DNA of 20,434 bases from Paracoccaceae bacterium (lineage in GTDB: Bacteria > Pseudomonadota > Alphaproteobacteria > Rhodobacterales > Rhodobacteraceae): positions 14,476 to 34,909 of the forward strand of contig DQCI01000230.1 of the NCBI GenBank assembly GCA_003545125.1, written 5' to 3'. The notes below the pieces were generated by a model that saw only the letters and a program-made list of their open reading frames with translations, searched no databases and was not told where the DNA came from. Below are positions 6,129 to 15,650 of the stretch, one piece after another; within the stretch, counting starts at the first letter, position 1, and every line of letters starts with the position of its first letter. Both the position numbers and the translations under genes were made by a program.

Positions 6129-8522
6129 ATGTCCGCGCTCCCGCCCGCCCTCGCCGCCTGGTTCAAGGCCAAGTCCTGGACCCCGCACCCGCACCAGCTC
6201 GCCATGTTGGCGCGGGGGCAAGACCACGCGACGCTGCTGATCGCCCCGACCGGCGGCGGAAAGACACTTGCAGGATTCCTGCCTACATTGGCCGACTTGA
6301 TCGAAAACCCGGTAGTTGGCTTGCACACTTTGTACATTTCACCTCTCAAGGCTCTGGCCGCCGACATGCGCCGCAACCTCACCGGGCCGATCACGGAGCT
6401 GGGGTTGGGGATCCGGGTCGACGACCGCTCGGGCGACACCAGCCAGACGCGCAAGAAGGCCCAGCGCGCCGATCCACCGCATATCCTGCTTACAACGCCC
6501 GAGAGCCTCGCGCTGCTGCTCTCCTACGCGGACGCGCCGCGGATGTTCGGCACCTTGAAGCGGGTGGTTGTGGACGAGCTGCATGCGCTGGCGGACTCGA
6601 AGCGCGGCGACCAGTTGATGCTGCTGATGACCCGGCTGGAAGCCCTGGCGCCGGGGCTCAGGCGCGTCGGGCTGTCGGCGACGGTCGAGGATCCGCCAGC
6701 CCTTGCGCGCTACTTCAATGCCGGCGGCGCCGCGGTGCTCGAGGCCGATCCCGGCCCCGCCCCCGATATCCGGATGCTGACAACCGAGGCACCGCCGCCC
6801 TGGTCCGGCGGCGGCGGGCGCTACGCGATGGCCGAGGTGCTCGACGAGGTGCGCCGGCACAATACGACGCTGATCTTTCACAACACCCGCGCCCAGGCGG
6901 AGATTTTCTTTCACCACCTCTGGCTCGCCAACGCAGACAGCCTGCCGATCGGCATCCACCATGGCTCGCTGGCGCGGTCTGCGCGCGAGAAGGTCGAGAC
7001 GGCGATGGTGGCGGGCGGCCTCAAGGCGATCGTCTGCACCGGCACGCTCGACCTCGGGCTCGACTGGGGCGACGTGGACTTGGTGATCCAGGTCGGGGCG
7101 CCGAAGAACGTCAAGCGCCTGGTCCAGCGGATCGGACGCGCCAACCACCGCTACAACGCGCCCTCGAAGGCCCTGCTGCTGCCGGCCAACCGCTGGGAGG
7201 TGATCGAGTGCCAGGCGGCGATCGAGGCGGCACTGGCCCACGATCTCGACGGCGAGCCACGGGGGGCCGGGCCGAGGGATGTGCTCTGCCAGCACATCCT
7301 GATCCGCGCTTGTTCGGGGCCGTTCGAGGCGGCGGCGCTCTACGGCGAGGTGGTGCGGGCCGGGCCCTATGCCAGTCTCACCCGCGCGGCTTTCGACGCC
7401 TGCCTCGATTTCGTCGCCACCGGCGGCTACGCGCTAAGGGCCTATGACCGCTGGCAAAGGCTGCAGCACCGCCCCGACGGGTATTGGCAATTGCGCGATC
7501 CGCGCGCGACCCAGCTCATCCGCATGAACCTCGGCACGATCCAGGATACCGACACGCTAAAAGTGCGGATGCGCGGGGCACGGGGGGCGCTCGGCGAGGT
7601 GGAGGAGGCCTTCGCCGCCGCGCTGGTGCCCGGCGACACCTTCCTGATGGGCGGCAAGATCGTGCGTTTCGAGAGCCTCAAGGAGATGCACGTGGAGGTG
7701 AGCCGTGACCGTGGACGCAAGCCGAAGGTCGCGGTCTTCATGGGCACGAAGTTCTCGACCTCGACACAGCTTTCGGACCGTATCCTCGACCTCCTGCATC
7801 GGGGCGACCTCTCGGCGCTCCCGGATCACACCCGCGACTGGATCCGCCTGCAGGCGGAGGTCTCGAAACTGCCCGAGGCAGGACGGTTGCTTGTCGAGAG
7901 CTTTCCCTACGAAGGCCGTGCGCATTCCTGCATCTACGGGTTCGCCGGGCGCGGCGCACAGCAGACCCTGGGGCTGCTTCTGACCCGCCGCATGGAGGAG
8001 GCCGGGCTCGGCCCCCTGGGCTTCGTTGCCACCGACTACGCGACGCTGATCTGGTCGCTCGAACAGATCCGCGACCCGGTGACGCTGATCGATCACGGCG
8101 GACTGGTCGACGGGCTGGAAGGCTGGCTCGCCGAGAACGCCCTGATGAAACGCAGTTTCAAGACGGCCGCGACCATCGCCGGGCTGACGCCGCGGAACTT
8201 CCCCGGCAAGCGGGCGAACGCCCGCCAGGCGACCTTTTCGGCCGACATCCTCTACGACACGCTGCGCAAATACGACCCCGGCCACCTGCTGCTCGACATC
8301 ACCCGGGAAGAGGCGATGCGTGGGCTGATCGGGTTCGGCCGCATCGAGGAGATGCTGGCGCGGACGCGGGGGTTGGTCGACCACGTGGTGGGCGACCGGG
8401 TGACACCTTTCGCCGCACCGCTGTTTCTGGAAGTCGGCAAAGTCCCGGTCCAGGGCGCGGGCGCCGACGCCCTGGTGGCCGCCGAGACGGAACGACTGAT
8501 GGCGGAGGCCGGATTGGTGTGA
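6129..8522 (+). CDS. Ligase-associated-type DEXH-box DNA helicase (Lhr family)
   Basis: The product is 797 residues, normal for the family. APTGGGKT (residues 39-46) is motif I, DELH (149-152) motif II, and QRIGRA (333-338) motif VI. The C-terminal half contains family-typical blocks such as NFPGKRANARQ, YDTLRKYDPGHLL and IGFGRIEEMLA. By family it is an ATP-dependent helicase translocating on single-stranded DNA in repair, usually encoded beside an ATP-dependent DNA ligase, an exonuclease and the phosphoesterase PdeM. None of these partners is in this window; the downstream gene is a small regulator. The start MSALPP fits the usual N-terminus (LPPALAAWF) but has no obvious ribosome site. An in-frame ATG at 6048 would add 27 residues of unlikely composition. 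Confidence 0.9.
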   Translation: MSALPPALAAWFKAKSWTPHPHQLAMLARGQDHATLLIAPTGGGKTLAGFLPTLADLIENPVVGLHTLYISPLKALAADMRRNLTGPITELGLGIRVDDRSGDTSQTRKKAQRADPPHILLTTPESLALLLSYADAPRMFGTLKRVVVDELHALADSKRGDQLMLLMTRLEALAPGLRRVGLSATVEDPPALARYFNAGGAAVLEADPGPAPDIRMLTTEAPPPWSGGGGRYAMAEVLDEVRRHNTTLIFHNTRAQAEIFFHHLWLANADSLPIGIHHGSLARSAREKVETAMVAGGLKAIVCTGTLDLGLDWGDVDLVIQVGAPKNVKRLVQRIGRANHRYNAPSKALLLPANRWEVIECQAAIEAALAHDLDGEPRGAGPRDVLCQHILIRACSGPFEAAALYGEVVRAGPYASLTRAAFDACLDFVATGGYALRAYDRWQRLQHRPDGYWQLRDPRATQLIRMNLGTIQDTDTLKVRMRGARGALGEVEEAFAAALVPGDTFLMGGKIVRFESLKEMHVEVSRDRGRKPKVAVFMGTKFSTSTQLSDRILDLLHRGDLSALPDHTRDWIRLQAEVSKLPEAGRLLVESFPYEGRAHSCIYGFAGRGAQQTLGLLLTRRMEEAGLGPLGFVATDYATLIWSLEQIRDPVTLIDHGGLVDGLEGWLAENALMKRSFKTAATIAGLTPRNFPGKRANARQATFSADILYDTLRKYDPGHLLLDITREEAMRGLIGFGRIEEMLARTRGLVDHVVGDRVTPFAAPLFLEVGKVPVQGAGADALVAAETERLMAEAGLV

Positions 8523-8562
8523 GGGGCGAGCGCGTGTTTCGATCTGCGAGATTGTAACGCGG

Positions 8563-8591
8563 CAGGCCAGGTCCTGAAGGGCCCGGGCCTG
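8563..8591 (+). terminator. GC-rich hairpin after the helicase gene
   Basis: CAGGCC (8563-8568) pairs with GGCCTG (8586-8591), and inside it GGTCC-TGAA-GGGCC forms a second stem with one G-T pair. It lies 40 bases beyond the stop. It lacks a T tract, so it may be only a 3' stabiliser. Confidence 0.35.
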
Positions 8592-8627
8592 TTTGAAGGG
8601 TCCGCGTGCCGCCACATCCGGACCTGC

Positions 8628-8667
8628 CGGTTTCCTAGGAAACCGACCCCGGGTTCCTAGGAAACCG
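8628..8667. promoter_or_regulatory. Two CCTAGG-centred dyads upstream of the winged-helix regulator
   Basis: CGGTTTCCTAGGAAACCG (8628-8645) is a perfect 18-bp palindrome. A second TTCCTAGGAA (8654-8663) followed by ACCGG lies with its centre 22 bp away, about two helical turns. They sit roughly 125-160 bases before the regulator start, in a spacer (8523-8790) with no gene. They look like paired binding sites for a dimeric regulator, possibly the adjacent one. A similar CTAGGAAAC occurs at 6052-6060 near the helicase start. Confidence 0.5.
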
Positions 8668-8790
8668 GTTGCGCAGGGATCCCGAAATTCCCCAATGAAA
8701 CCGGCTCGATTGCCCGCCCTCCAGTGTTTACGCGCTGGCAACCTTTTCATGCTTTGATGGTCCCATCACCAGATCCACATTGGAGCCTCC

Positions 8791-9102
8791 ATGACCATCG
8801 ACGAAAGACTCGCCACCGCATTCAACACGCTTGCTCATCCGCGTCGCGCACGCCTTTTCCGCCTGCTTGTCTCCAATCCGGAAGCCGGCCGGAGCTTCAC
8901 TGCGCTCATGTCGGCCACCGGATACCGCAAGACCCCCCTTTCCCATCACCTCGAGATTATGGAACGTGGCGGGCTCATTCGGCGGCAGCGAATTGGCAAC
9001 GCGATGACCTTCATGCTCACGCCCGGCCCGCTCAGCGCCGCCATGACCGATGCCCAGCGCCAAGCCAGCCGCGCGACCGGCCCTGCCCGGCGGATCGCCT
9101 AG
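8791..9102 (+). CDS. ArsR-type winged-helix transcriptional regulator
   Basis: The protein has 103 residues from ATG 8791, with GGAG seven bases upstream (TTGGAGCCTCC). Residues 1-75 form a helix-turn-helix of ArsR type: LATAFNTLAHPRRARLFRLL, then TGYRKTPLSHHLEIMERGGLI as recognition helix and wing, and an RRQRIGNAMTF strand. No cysteine pairs of metal-sensing ArsR proteins are present, so the signal is unknown. The tail after residue 85 is short, polar and arginine/alanine-rich. The upstream CCTAGG dyads are candidate operators. The stop TAG overlaps the stop of the convergent Lrp gene. Confidence 0.8.
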   Translation: MTIDERLATAFNTLAHPRRARLFRLLVSNPEAGRSFTALMSATGYRKTPLSHHLEIMERGGLIRRQRIGNAMTFMLTPGPLSAAMTDAQRQASRATGPARRIA

Positions 9103-9550
9103 AGCGGCCCCGGCCGGCGTTCCTCGGACAGAAGCACGTTTGCCTCGACTTCGCCGACCCCCGGCAGGGTCATGATCCGCCGCCTGAGGACGCGTTCGAA
9201 ATCGGCGAGGTCACGGGCGACGACCCTGAGACGGTAGTCGTAGAGGCCGAGCACATGGTGGACCAGCTGCACCTCGGGAATGGCGCGCACCGCGCGTTCG
9301 AAATCCTCGAGGCTGACACGGCCCTTGGTGGCGAGTTTCACCCCAAGGAAAACAGTGACGCCAAAGCCCAGCGCCTCACGGTCGAGATCCACGCGACGTC
9401 CGCGCAACACGCCCGCCTCGGTCAGACGTTTCAGCCGCCGCCAGGCCGCCGGTTGCGACAGCCCGAAACGACCGCCGAGCGCACCCGCAGAGAGCGTGGC
9501 ATCCGCCTCCAGTGCGCGCAGGAACGCACGGTCCGTCTCGTCCAGCCCGA

Positions 9551-9554
<4 letters not shown>
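9099..9554 (-). CDS. Lrp/AsnC family transcriptional regulator (second of pair)
   Basis: The product is 151 residues from GTG 9554. The N-terminal helix-turn-helix covers about residues 1-55 (LDETDRAFLRALEADATL, then LGGRFGLSQPAAWRRLKRL). The C-terminal RAM-type effector domain holds VQLVHHVLGLYDYRLRVVARDL and ends near MTLPGVGEVEANVLLSEER. The GTG overlaps the TGA of the preceding Lrp gene in GTGA, so the two are probably translationally coupled and may form hetero-oligomers; the latter is inference. Open frame extends upstream to 9839 but that part is the shadow of the first Lrp gene. Ends TAG, sharing CTAG with the convergent regulator. Confidence 0.88.
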
Positions 9555-11165
<1,611 letters not shown>

Positions 11166-11198
11166 TCCGCGACACGCGACGCGATCAGGCAATAGCAA

Positions 11199-11227
11199 AG
11201 CCCCGGGAAACCCCCGGGGCTTTTTTA
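11199..11227 (+). terminator. Rho-independent terminator of ilvC
   Basis: AAGCCCCGGG (11199-11208) pairs fully with CCCGGGGCTT (11214-11223) around a five-base loop, followed by six T residues (11222-11227). Read from the other side it may also stop transcription from the convergent SRPBCC gene, with a weaker CTTTGCT tail. Confidence 0.92.
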
Positions 11228-11243
11228 TCGGGTTTCGAGGCGC

Positions 11244-11693
11244 TTACCCGCAGGCGGGCAGGTAATGCTCGCCCAGCACGACATCCCAACCGGCGCTGTA
11301 ATGACCGCGGCGCGTCCCCGCATCGTCGCCCCAGGCCTCCCAGCCGGAATGCGTGAGCGTGAGCCGCGAGCCGCCGCCAGGAAGGTCTTCGAAGGCCACT
11401 TCGACCCGCGTGGGATTGTCGGCGTTGTTACCGGGGTGCCAGGTCATCGCCACGCGCACGCCGTCTTCGAATTCAAGCACCCGGCCCCAGTCGCAGCGGC
11501 TGCCGTCATGCATGGTCTCGTAAACCGCGCCGCCCTGCTTCGGCTCGATCGTGACCGCCTGCGGCACTTTACCAGCGCCTGACGAGACCGAATGGCTGCC
11601 CGGCCACCAGCGCGCGGTGTCGCGGGTGAAAATGTCGAAGGCGCGGGCAGCGGCGCAGCGTAGATCGAGAGTTTTCACGATTGGGTCGGTCAA
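11244..11693 (-). CDS. SRPBCC (AHSA1-like) family protein
   Basis: The product is 149 residues. It shows the order of an AHSA1-type SRPBCC domain: an N-terminal strand with AAARAFDIFTRDTARWWPG, then a central glycine-rich sheet (GGAVYETMHDGSRCDWGRVLEFEDGVRVAMTWHPG) and TRVEVAFEDLPGGGSRLTLTHSGW, with a long C-terminal helix. Such proteins form a hydrophobic cavity for a small ligand; the ligand is unknown. The start is a TTG at 11693 with AGGAGAAGACCA before it; it overlaps the stop of the ArsR gene in TTGA, so the two are coupled. Pairs of ArsR regulator and SRPBCC protein are a recurrent two-gene unit. Confidence 0.85.
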   Translation of the reverse strand: MTDPIVKTLDLRCAAARAFDIFTRDTARWWPGSHSVSSGAGKVPQAVTIEPKQGGAVYETMHDGSRCDWGRVLEFEDGVRVAMTWHPGNNADNPTRVEVAFEDLPGGGSRLTLTHSGWEAWGDDAGTRRGHYSAGWDVVLGEHYLPACG

Positions 11694-12004
11694 TGGTCTT
11701 CTCCTGTCTGGTTCATGACGTCCTGATGAAACCCCGCCAGGACATCGTCCCAGTACCGGTCGATCCAGGCGCGCAGTTCCGCGAGCCCCTCGCGGCGGAC
11801 GGAATAAATCCGCCGTGCGCCCTCGGGCTGCGCCGCGACGAGGCCCGCATCGGTCAGAACCTTGAGGTGCTGCGAAACCGCGGGACGCGAGACCGGCAAA
11901 CATTCCGCGAGCGCGCCGACTGGCATCGGCTTTGCGGCCAACATCTCGAACACCTGGCGGCGGGTCGGGTCTGCGAGCGCGGCGAAGGACTCAGCGTAAG
12001 GCAT
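11690..12004 (-). CDS. ArsR family transcriptional regulator
   Basis: The product is 104 residues. A typical ArsR fold is visible: SFAALADPTRRQVFEMLAA (helices 1-2), LAECLPVSRPAVSQHLKVL as helix-turn-helix (about residues 32-50), and a wing with EGARRIYSVRREGLAELRAWI. No metal-binding cysteines are present. Together with the overlapping SRPBCC gene it forms an autoregulated-looking unit: two TTACGG dyads cover the sequence immediately upstream of ATG 12004. No ribosome site is visible, and a possible -10 box ends five bases before the ATG, so the mRNA may be leaderless. Confidence 0.88.
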   Translation of the reverse strand: MPYAESFAALADPTRRQVFEMLAAKPMPVGALAECLPVSRPAVSQHLKVLTDAGLVAAQPEGARRIYSVRREGLAELRAWIDRYWDDVLAGFHQDVMNQTGEDH

Positions 12005-12006
12005 GA

Positions 12007-12039
12007 CTTACGGTAAGCGGATTCTTACGGTTAGGGCAA
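12007..12039 (-). promoter_or_regulatory. Tandem TTACGG dyads and promoter of the arsR-SRPBCC unit
   Basis: CTTACGGTAAG (12007-12017) is a perfect odd dyad, and CTTACGGTTAG (12024-12034) is the same with one mismatch, 17 bases apart. AAGCGGATT follows each (12015-12023 and 12039-12047). On the minus strand TTGCCC (12039-12034) and TACCGT (12015-12010) with 18 bases between could be the promoter. The dyads would thus block it. Likely operators of the adjacent ArsR protein. Confidence 0.5.
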
Positions 12040-12220
12040 GCGGATTCACGGACCATCTGTTCGCGCACCGGTGAGGCAGAACGCTGGACCCCAACTGCGA
12101 TCGGGGCCAGTCGGGTGTTGGCGGCGCACCGCCGGAACCGCCCTTTCAGGAGCGATCCGACGATGAATACCCGGCGCGGGCGTTGCTCTGATGTTATGAA
12201 GAACTTCGGCTGCGCTGTCC

Positions 12221-12277
12221 CCGGGGGGCGAAGCCCCCCGGCCTGCTCGCCGCAGGCGCGTTCGGGCGCAGCCCGGA
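12221..12277 (-). terminator. Cluster of three GC-rich hairpins after glmM
   Basis: The spacer 12005-12280 holds three successive hairpins next to the end of glmM: 12221-12229 with 12233-12241 (9-bp arms, three-base loop), GCCTGC/GCAGGC (12241-12246 with 12252-12257), and CGGGC-GCA-GCCCG (12263-12275, extendable to 12261-12277). No T tract follows on the minus strand. They may act together as a terminator or mRNA stabiliser. The remaining 12048-12220 shows nothing I can support. Confidence 0.45.
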
Positions 12278-12280
12278 CGT

Positions 12281-13630
12281 CTACCCGGCGGCTTCGCTCA
12301 CCGCTCCCACGATACTGTCGACGACCTCCGTCATTACCACCTCGTCCTCACATTCCGCCATCACCCGGATCAGCGGCTCCGTGCCCGACTTCCGGATCAG
12401 GAGACGGCCGGTTCCAGCCAGGCGTGCTTCCCCCTGTTCGATAACTTTTCGAACATTATTACTATCAAGAGGTGCCTTTTTGGAAGAAAATCTCACATTT
12501 TTCAACATCTGGGGAATCGTCTCGAACACTTCCGACAGCTCCGAGGCGCGCTTGCCCGAGGTCACCATTTCACCGAGGAAATGCAGGCCCGACAGGAGCC
12601 CGTCACCGGTGGTGGCGAAGTCGGTCATCACGATATGCCCCGATTGCTCGCCGCCGAGGTTGAACCCGCCCGCGCGCATTGCCTCCACGACATAGCGGTC
12701 GCCGACCGCGGTGCGCAGGAGCGACAGCCCGGCGCCGTCGAGGAACCGCTCCAACCCGAGGTTCGACATCACCGTTGCCACCAGCGTGCCGTGGTTGAGC
12801 CGTCCATCTTCCGCCCAGTGCTTGGCGAACAGCGCCATCACCTGGTCACCGTCGGCGATCCGGCCCTTCTCGTCGATCAGCGTCACCCGGTCCGCGTCGC
12901 CGTCGAGGCAGATACCGAGATCCGCCCCTTCCGCCAGAACCTTCGCCACCGCCGCGTCGGGCGCGGTCGAGCCGACGCGATCGTTGATGTTGAGGCCGTC
13001 CGGCGCCACGCCCATCGGCACCACCTCGGCGCCGAGCTCCCAGAGCGCTTCCGGCGCGGCGCGGTAGGCCGCCCCGTGGGCGCAATCGACCACCACTTTG
13101 AGGCCGTCGAGCTTCTTGGCCGATGGAAACGTCGTCTTGATGAATTCGACATAGCGGTGGCGGCCCTCGTCGATACGTTTTGCGCCGCCGATATTCGCAG
13201 GTCGGGCAAGATCGATCTGCTGCTCGAGCAGCGCCTCGATCGCCGCCTCGTCCTTGTCCGAGAGTTTGAACCCGTCCGGTCCGAACAGCTTGATCCCGTT
13301 GTCGTGGAACGGGTTATGCGAGGCCGAGATCATGATCCCGAGATCGGCACGCATCGACTGGGTGAGGTGCCCCACGGCCGGTGTCGGCACCGGGCCGAGC
13401 AGCAGCACGTTCATGCCGGTCGAGGTGAGCCCGGCGGTGAGCGCGCTCTCCAGCATGTAGCCCGAGCGCCGCGTATCCTTGCCGATCACCACCCGGTGTT
13501 CGCTGTCGCCGTTGTTGCGGCGGAAAAACTTGCCTGCGGCGGCGCCGAGTTTCAACGCCATTTCGGCGGTCATCGGAGGGGTGTTGGCGAGACCGCGCAC
13601 CCCATCGGTTCCAAAGAATTTCCGGCTCAT
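12281..13630 (-). CDS. glmM: Phosphoglucosamine mutase
   Basis: The product is 449 residues, normal for GlmM, which turns glucosamine-6-phosphate into glucosamine-1-phosphate on the way to UDP-GlcNAc for peptidoglycan and lipid A. The N-terminal [10 protein letters not shown] is diagnostic. The phosphorylated catalytic serine is Ser104 in ISASHNPF. The metal loop is CLDGDADR, the sugar-binding loop GGEQSGHI, and the phosphate-binding loop near the C-terminus [14 protein letters not shown] 13630 lies four bases after the folP stop, with GAAGAAGAGTGA just ahead, so it is probably co-transcribed and coupled to folP. Open frame upstream to 13831 is only folP shadow. Confidence 0.97.
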   Translation of the reverse strand: MSRKFFGTDGVRGLANTPPMTAEMALKLGAAAGKFFRRNNGDSEHRVVIGKDTRRSGYMLESALTAGLTSTGMNVLLLGPVPTPAVGHLTQSMRADLGIMISASHNPFHDNGIKLFGPDGFKLSDKDEAAIEALLEQQIDLARPANIGGAKRIDEGRHRYVEFIKTTFPSAKKLDGLKVVVDCAHGAAYRAAPEALWELGAEVVPMGVAPDGLNINDRVGSTAPDAAVAKVLAEGADLGICLDGDADRVTLIDEKGRIADGDQVMALFAKHWAEDGRLNHGTLVATVMSNLGLERFLDGAGLSLLRTAVGDRYVVEAMRAGGFNLGGEQSGHIVMTDFATTGDGLLSGLHFLGEMVTSGKRASELSEVFETIPQMLKNVRFSSKKAPLDSNNVRKVIEQGEARLAGTGRLLIRKSGTEPLIRVMAECEDEVVMTEVVDSIVGAVSEAAG

Positions 13631-13634
13631 CGGT

Positions 13635-14666
13635 TCACTCTTCTTCCGTCTTGTCGCTGTTGAGCGCCGCAAACAGCCGCAGCGCCTGAATGGTGGCTTG
13701 AGTATCATGGACACGCAGGATGTGAACACCCTGTGACACGCCGTGCAGCGCCACCGCCAGCGAGCCGCCGAGCCGGTCCTTCGCGTGCGCCGCACCCCCG
13801 ATCTCGCCGATGAAACGCTTGCGTGACGCACCGAGCAACACCGGCGCGCCGAGGTCGTGAAACGCGGCCAGGTCGCGCAAAAGGGTCAGGTTATGGGCCC
13901 CCGTCTTGCCGAACCCGATCCCCGGGTCGGTCACGATCCGGTCGCGCGCGATCCCCTGCCCCTGGGCGAAAACAATGCGTTCTTCCAAGAAATCAAGAAC
14001 TTCCCCTGTCACATCCGCGTAAGTCGGACCCTGCTGCATCGTCTCGGGCGTGCCCTTGGCATGCATCACGATGACCGGCACCTCGCGGCTCGCACACAGC
14101 CCGGCAAGCTCGGGATCGAAGGTGAACGCGGCGACGTCATTGACAATATCGGCGCCTTCCGACAGTGCCGCCTCGGCGACAGCGGATTTCCGCGTATCGA
14201 TGGAGATCGGAGTGCTGACACCGGCCGCGCGGATCTCGGCGATCAGCGGCGCGGTGCGGGCGATCTCGTCGGAAACCGACACTTCGGCCGCGCCGGGGCG
14301 GGTGCTTTCGCCGCCGATGTCGATGATGTCGACCCCGTCGTCGGCCATCTCCCGGGCCCGGACCACCGCGGCCGCGCGCCCGGCGTAGTCGCCTCCATCG
14401 GAGAAGCTGTCGGGGGTGACATTGAGGATACCCATCACCCGCGGACTATCGAGGCCAAGGCCCGCGAGCGCCGGGCGCGGCGCGGACAGCCGGGCGCGGC
14501 CCGCGCCGTCGAGCCCGGACGGGCCGATCATCTTGGTGCTGCCGTCTGCGGCCCGGCGCTCGATGGTGTTGAACCAGGCGAACCGGCTGCCCGCAACCGC
14601 GAGGCTGCCGCCGTGCCCGGCGGAGCGGCCGCCGAGACGCGCGACCGGGCGCAGCCGGGCGGTCAT
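13635..14666 (-). CDS. folP: Dihydropteroate synthase
   Basis: The product is 343 residues. The enzyme joins 6-hydroxymethyl-dihydropterin pyrophosphate to p-aminobenzoate in folate synthesis. Signature one, [14 protein letters not shown], is at residues 79-92, and [11 protein letters not shown] is the second. [12 protein letters not shown] carries the conserved Ser-Arg-Lys of the TIM barrel. The first ~75 residues form an N-terminal extension rich in Gly, Ala and Arg ([23 protein letters not shown]). ATG 14666 overlaps the folB stop in ATGA, so the genes are translationally coupled. An earlier start at 14768 would lie inside folB. Confidence 0.96.
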   Translation of the reverse strand: MTARLRPVARLGGRSAGHGGSLAVAGSRFAWFNTIERRAADGSTKMIGPSGLDGAGRARLSAPRPALAGLGLDSPRVMGILNVTPDSFSDGGDYAGRAAAVVRAREMADDGVDIIDIGGESTRPGAAEVSVSDEIARTAPLIAEIRAAGVSTPISIDTRKSAVAEAALSEGADIVNDVAAFTFDPELAGLCASREVPVIVMHAKGTPETMQQGPTYADVTGEVLDFLEERIVFAQGQGIARDRIVTDPGIGFGKTGAHNLTLLRDLAAFHDLGAPVLLGASRKRFIGEIGGAAHAKDRLGGSLAVALHGVSQGVHILRVHDTQATIQALRLFAALNSDKTEEE

Positions 14667-15583
14667 GGCACCGCCCCCGCGGCGAGCGCGCGGACCGGGA
14701 GGTCGGTCGCCGGTGCCGGCGCGCCGAGCATGACCAGCTCGGTCGCCTGCATCAGCTCGGCGAACCATGCCGACAGAGCGGCCGCGTCGCGGGGCGAGGC
14801 CGAGGGGCCGTCAACCGCGTCGAGTACGATCTTGGACGGCGCCCAGACGCTGATCTGGCCATGTTTCATAGCCCAGTCGAGCTCGGTCCGGGTGGCGACG
14901 ACGACACAACGCGGATCGCGCGCGGCAAGCACCCAGGCGTTCTGCTCAACGGCGAGCAGATCGATCCGGCGCTGGGTCATCGCGTGGCCGGTTTCCGGCC
15001 TGGGTGTATCGGCGGCGCCGACACAGAGGATCGCCGGCTGGCCGCCGGCTTCCAGCGCGTCGAGGATGGCGCAGAGGGTCGTCGACATGACCGCGTCATT
15101 GCAGAGGTACACCACGCGCGGATGCGGCAGGTCGTCTTCGTCCGACATCGCCGGCGGGGTCTCGCCGCGCGCGCGCACGATCTCGACGCCGAGCGCCCCC
15201 GGACCGCGGTCGAGCTTTTCGATCCGCACGAAAACCCGCAACGCCTGCTCGGCCAGCAGGATCCTGTCGGCGATGCGTTGGGCCAGGGTTTCGAGCAGGT
15301 TCAGCCGCTCCTCGGCCAGCTCGTGGGCAATCGCCTCGGTGATCGTATCGTAGGAGAGGATGCGGTCGACGTCGTCGTCGAGCGGCCTGCCGGGCGGGAT
15401 CACCTCGACCACGACATTGAAGGCAAGCCGCTGCTGGCGGCCGCGTTCCTGCTGGAAAGCCCCGATATCGGCATCGACCTCATGATCGCGCAGCGAGATC
15501 CGGTCGGGCGGCCTGTTGGGCTGGCCCGCAGCCTCGGCGCGCGCGCTGGGATGCTCGAAAGCGAGGCGGATGTCGGTTGTCAT
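14663..15583 (-). CDS. folB: Dihydroneopterin aldolase with extra C-terminal domain
   Basis: The product is 306 residues from ATG 15583, preceded by GAGGAGGG. Residues about 25-145 are a FolB domain: DRISLRDHEVDADIGAF, then ILSYDTITEAI, NLLETLAQRIADRIL and VRIEKLDRGPGALGVEI, matching the enzyme that splits dihydroneopterin in folate synthesis. Standard FolB proteins end there at about 120 residues. The remaining ~155 residues form a second domain. Its segments HAMTQRRIDLLAVEQNAWVL and, later, SPRDAAALSAWFAELMQATE with LVMLGA recall amino-acid-kinase-fold proteins of the COG2054 type (for example MfnE), but the glycine-rich GGG loop is not kept. That resemblance is from memory and needs a profile search. 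The stop overlaps folP. Confidence 0.88.
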   Translation of the reverse strand: MTTDIRLAFEHPSARAEAAGQPNRPPDRISLRDHEVDADIGAFQQERGRQQRLAFNVVVEVIPPGRPLDDDVDRILSYDTITEAIAHELAEERLNLLETLAQRIADRILLAEQALRVFVRIEKLDRGPGALGVEIVRARGETPPAMSDEDDLPHPRVVYLCNDAVMSTTLCAILDALEAGGQPAILCVGAADTPRPETGHAMTQRRIDLLAVEQNAWVLAARDPRCVVVATRTELDWAMKHGQISVWAPSKIVLDAVDGPSASPRDAAALSAWFAELMQATELVMLGAPAPATDLPVRALAAGAVP

Positions 15584-15610
15584 GCGGGCGGGCCCTCCTC
15601 TGCGGGCGCA

Positions 15611-15623
15611 GAATGGCCCATTC
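15611..15623. promoter_or_regulatory. Small dyad upstream of folB
   Basis: GAATGG-C-CCATTC is a perfect odd dyad 28 bases before the folB start, beside another (TGCG-GG-CGCA, 15601-15610). Too short a loop for a hairpin, so a protein site is possible. Weak evidence. Confidence 0.2.
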
Positions 15624-15650
15624 CCGGGTCGGACACCAGAGGCGGCGCGG

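Noticed and set aside
8721..8738. Imperfect dyad CCAGTG/CGCTGG upstream of the winged-helix regulator
   Set aside because: It has a mismatch and short arms and is expected by chance at this base composition.
12162..12281. Short open frame MNTRRGRCSDVMKNFG as a cysteine leader peptide
   Set aside because: It runs into the glmM terminator hairpins and the opposite strand of glmM, and its AGGAG is too far from the ATG; no regulated gene follows.
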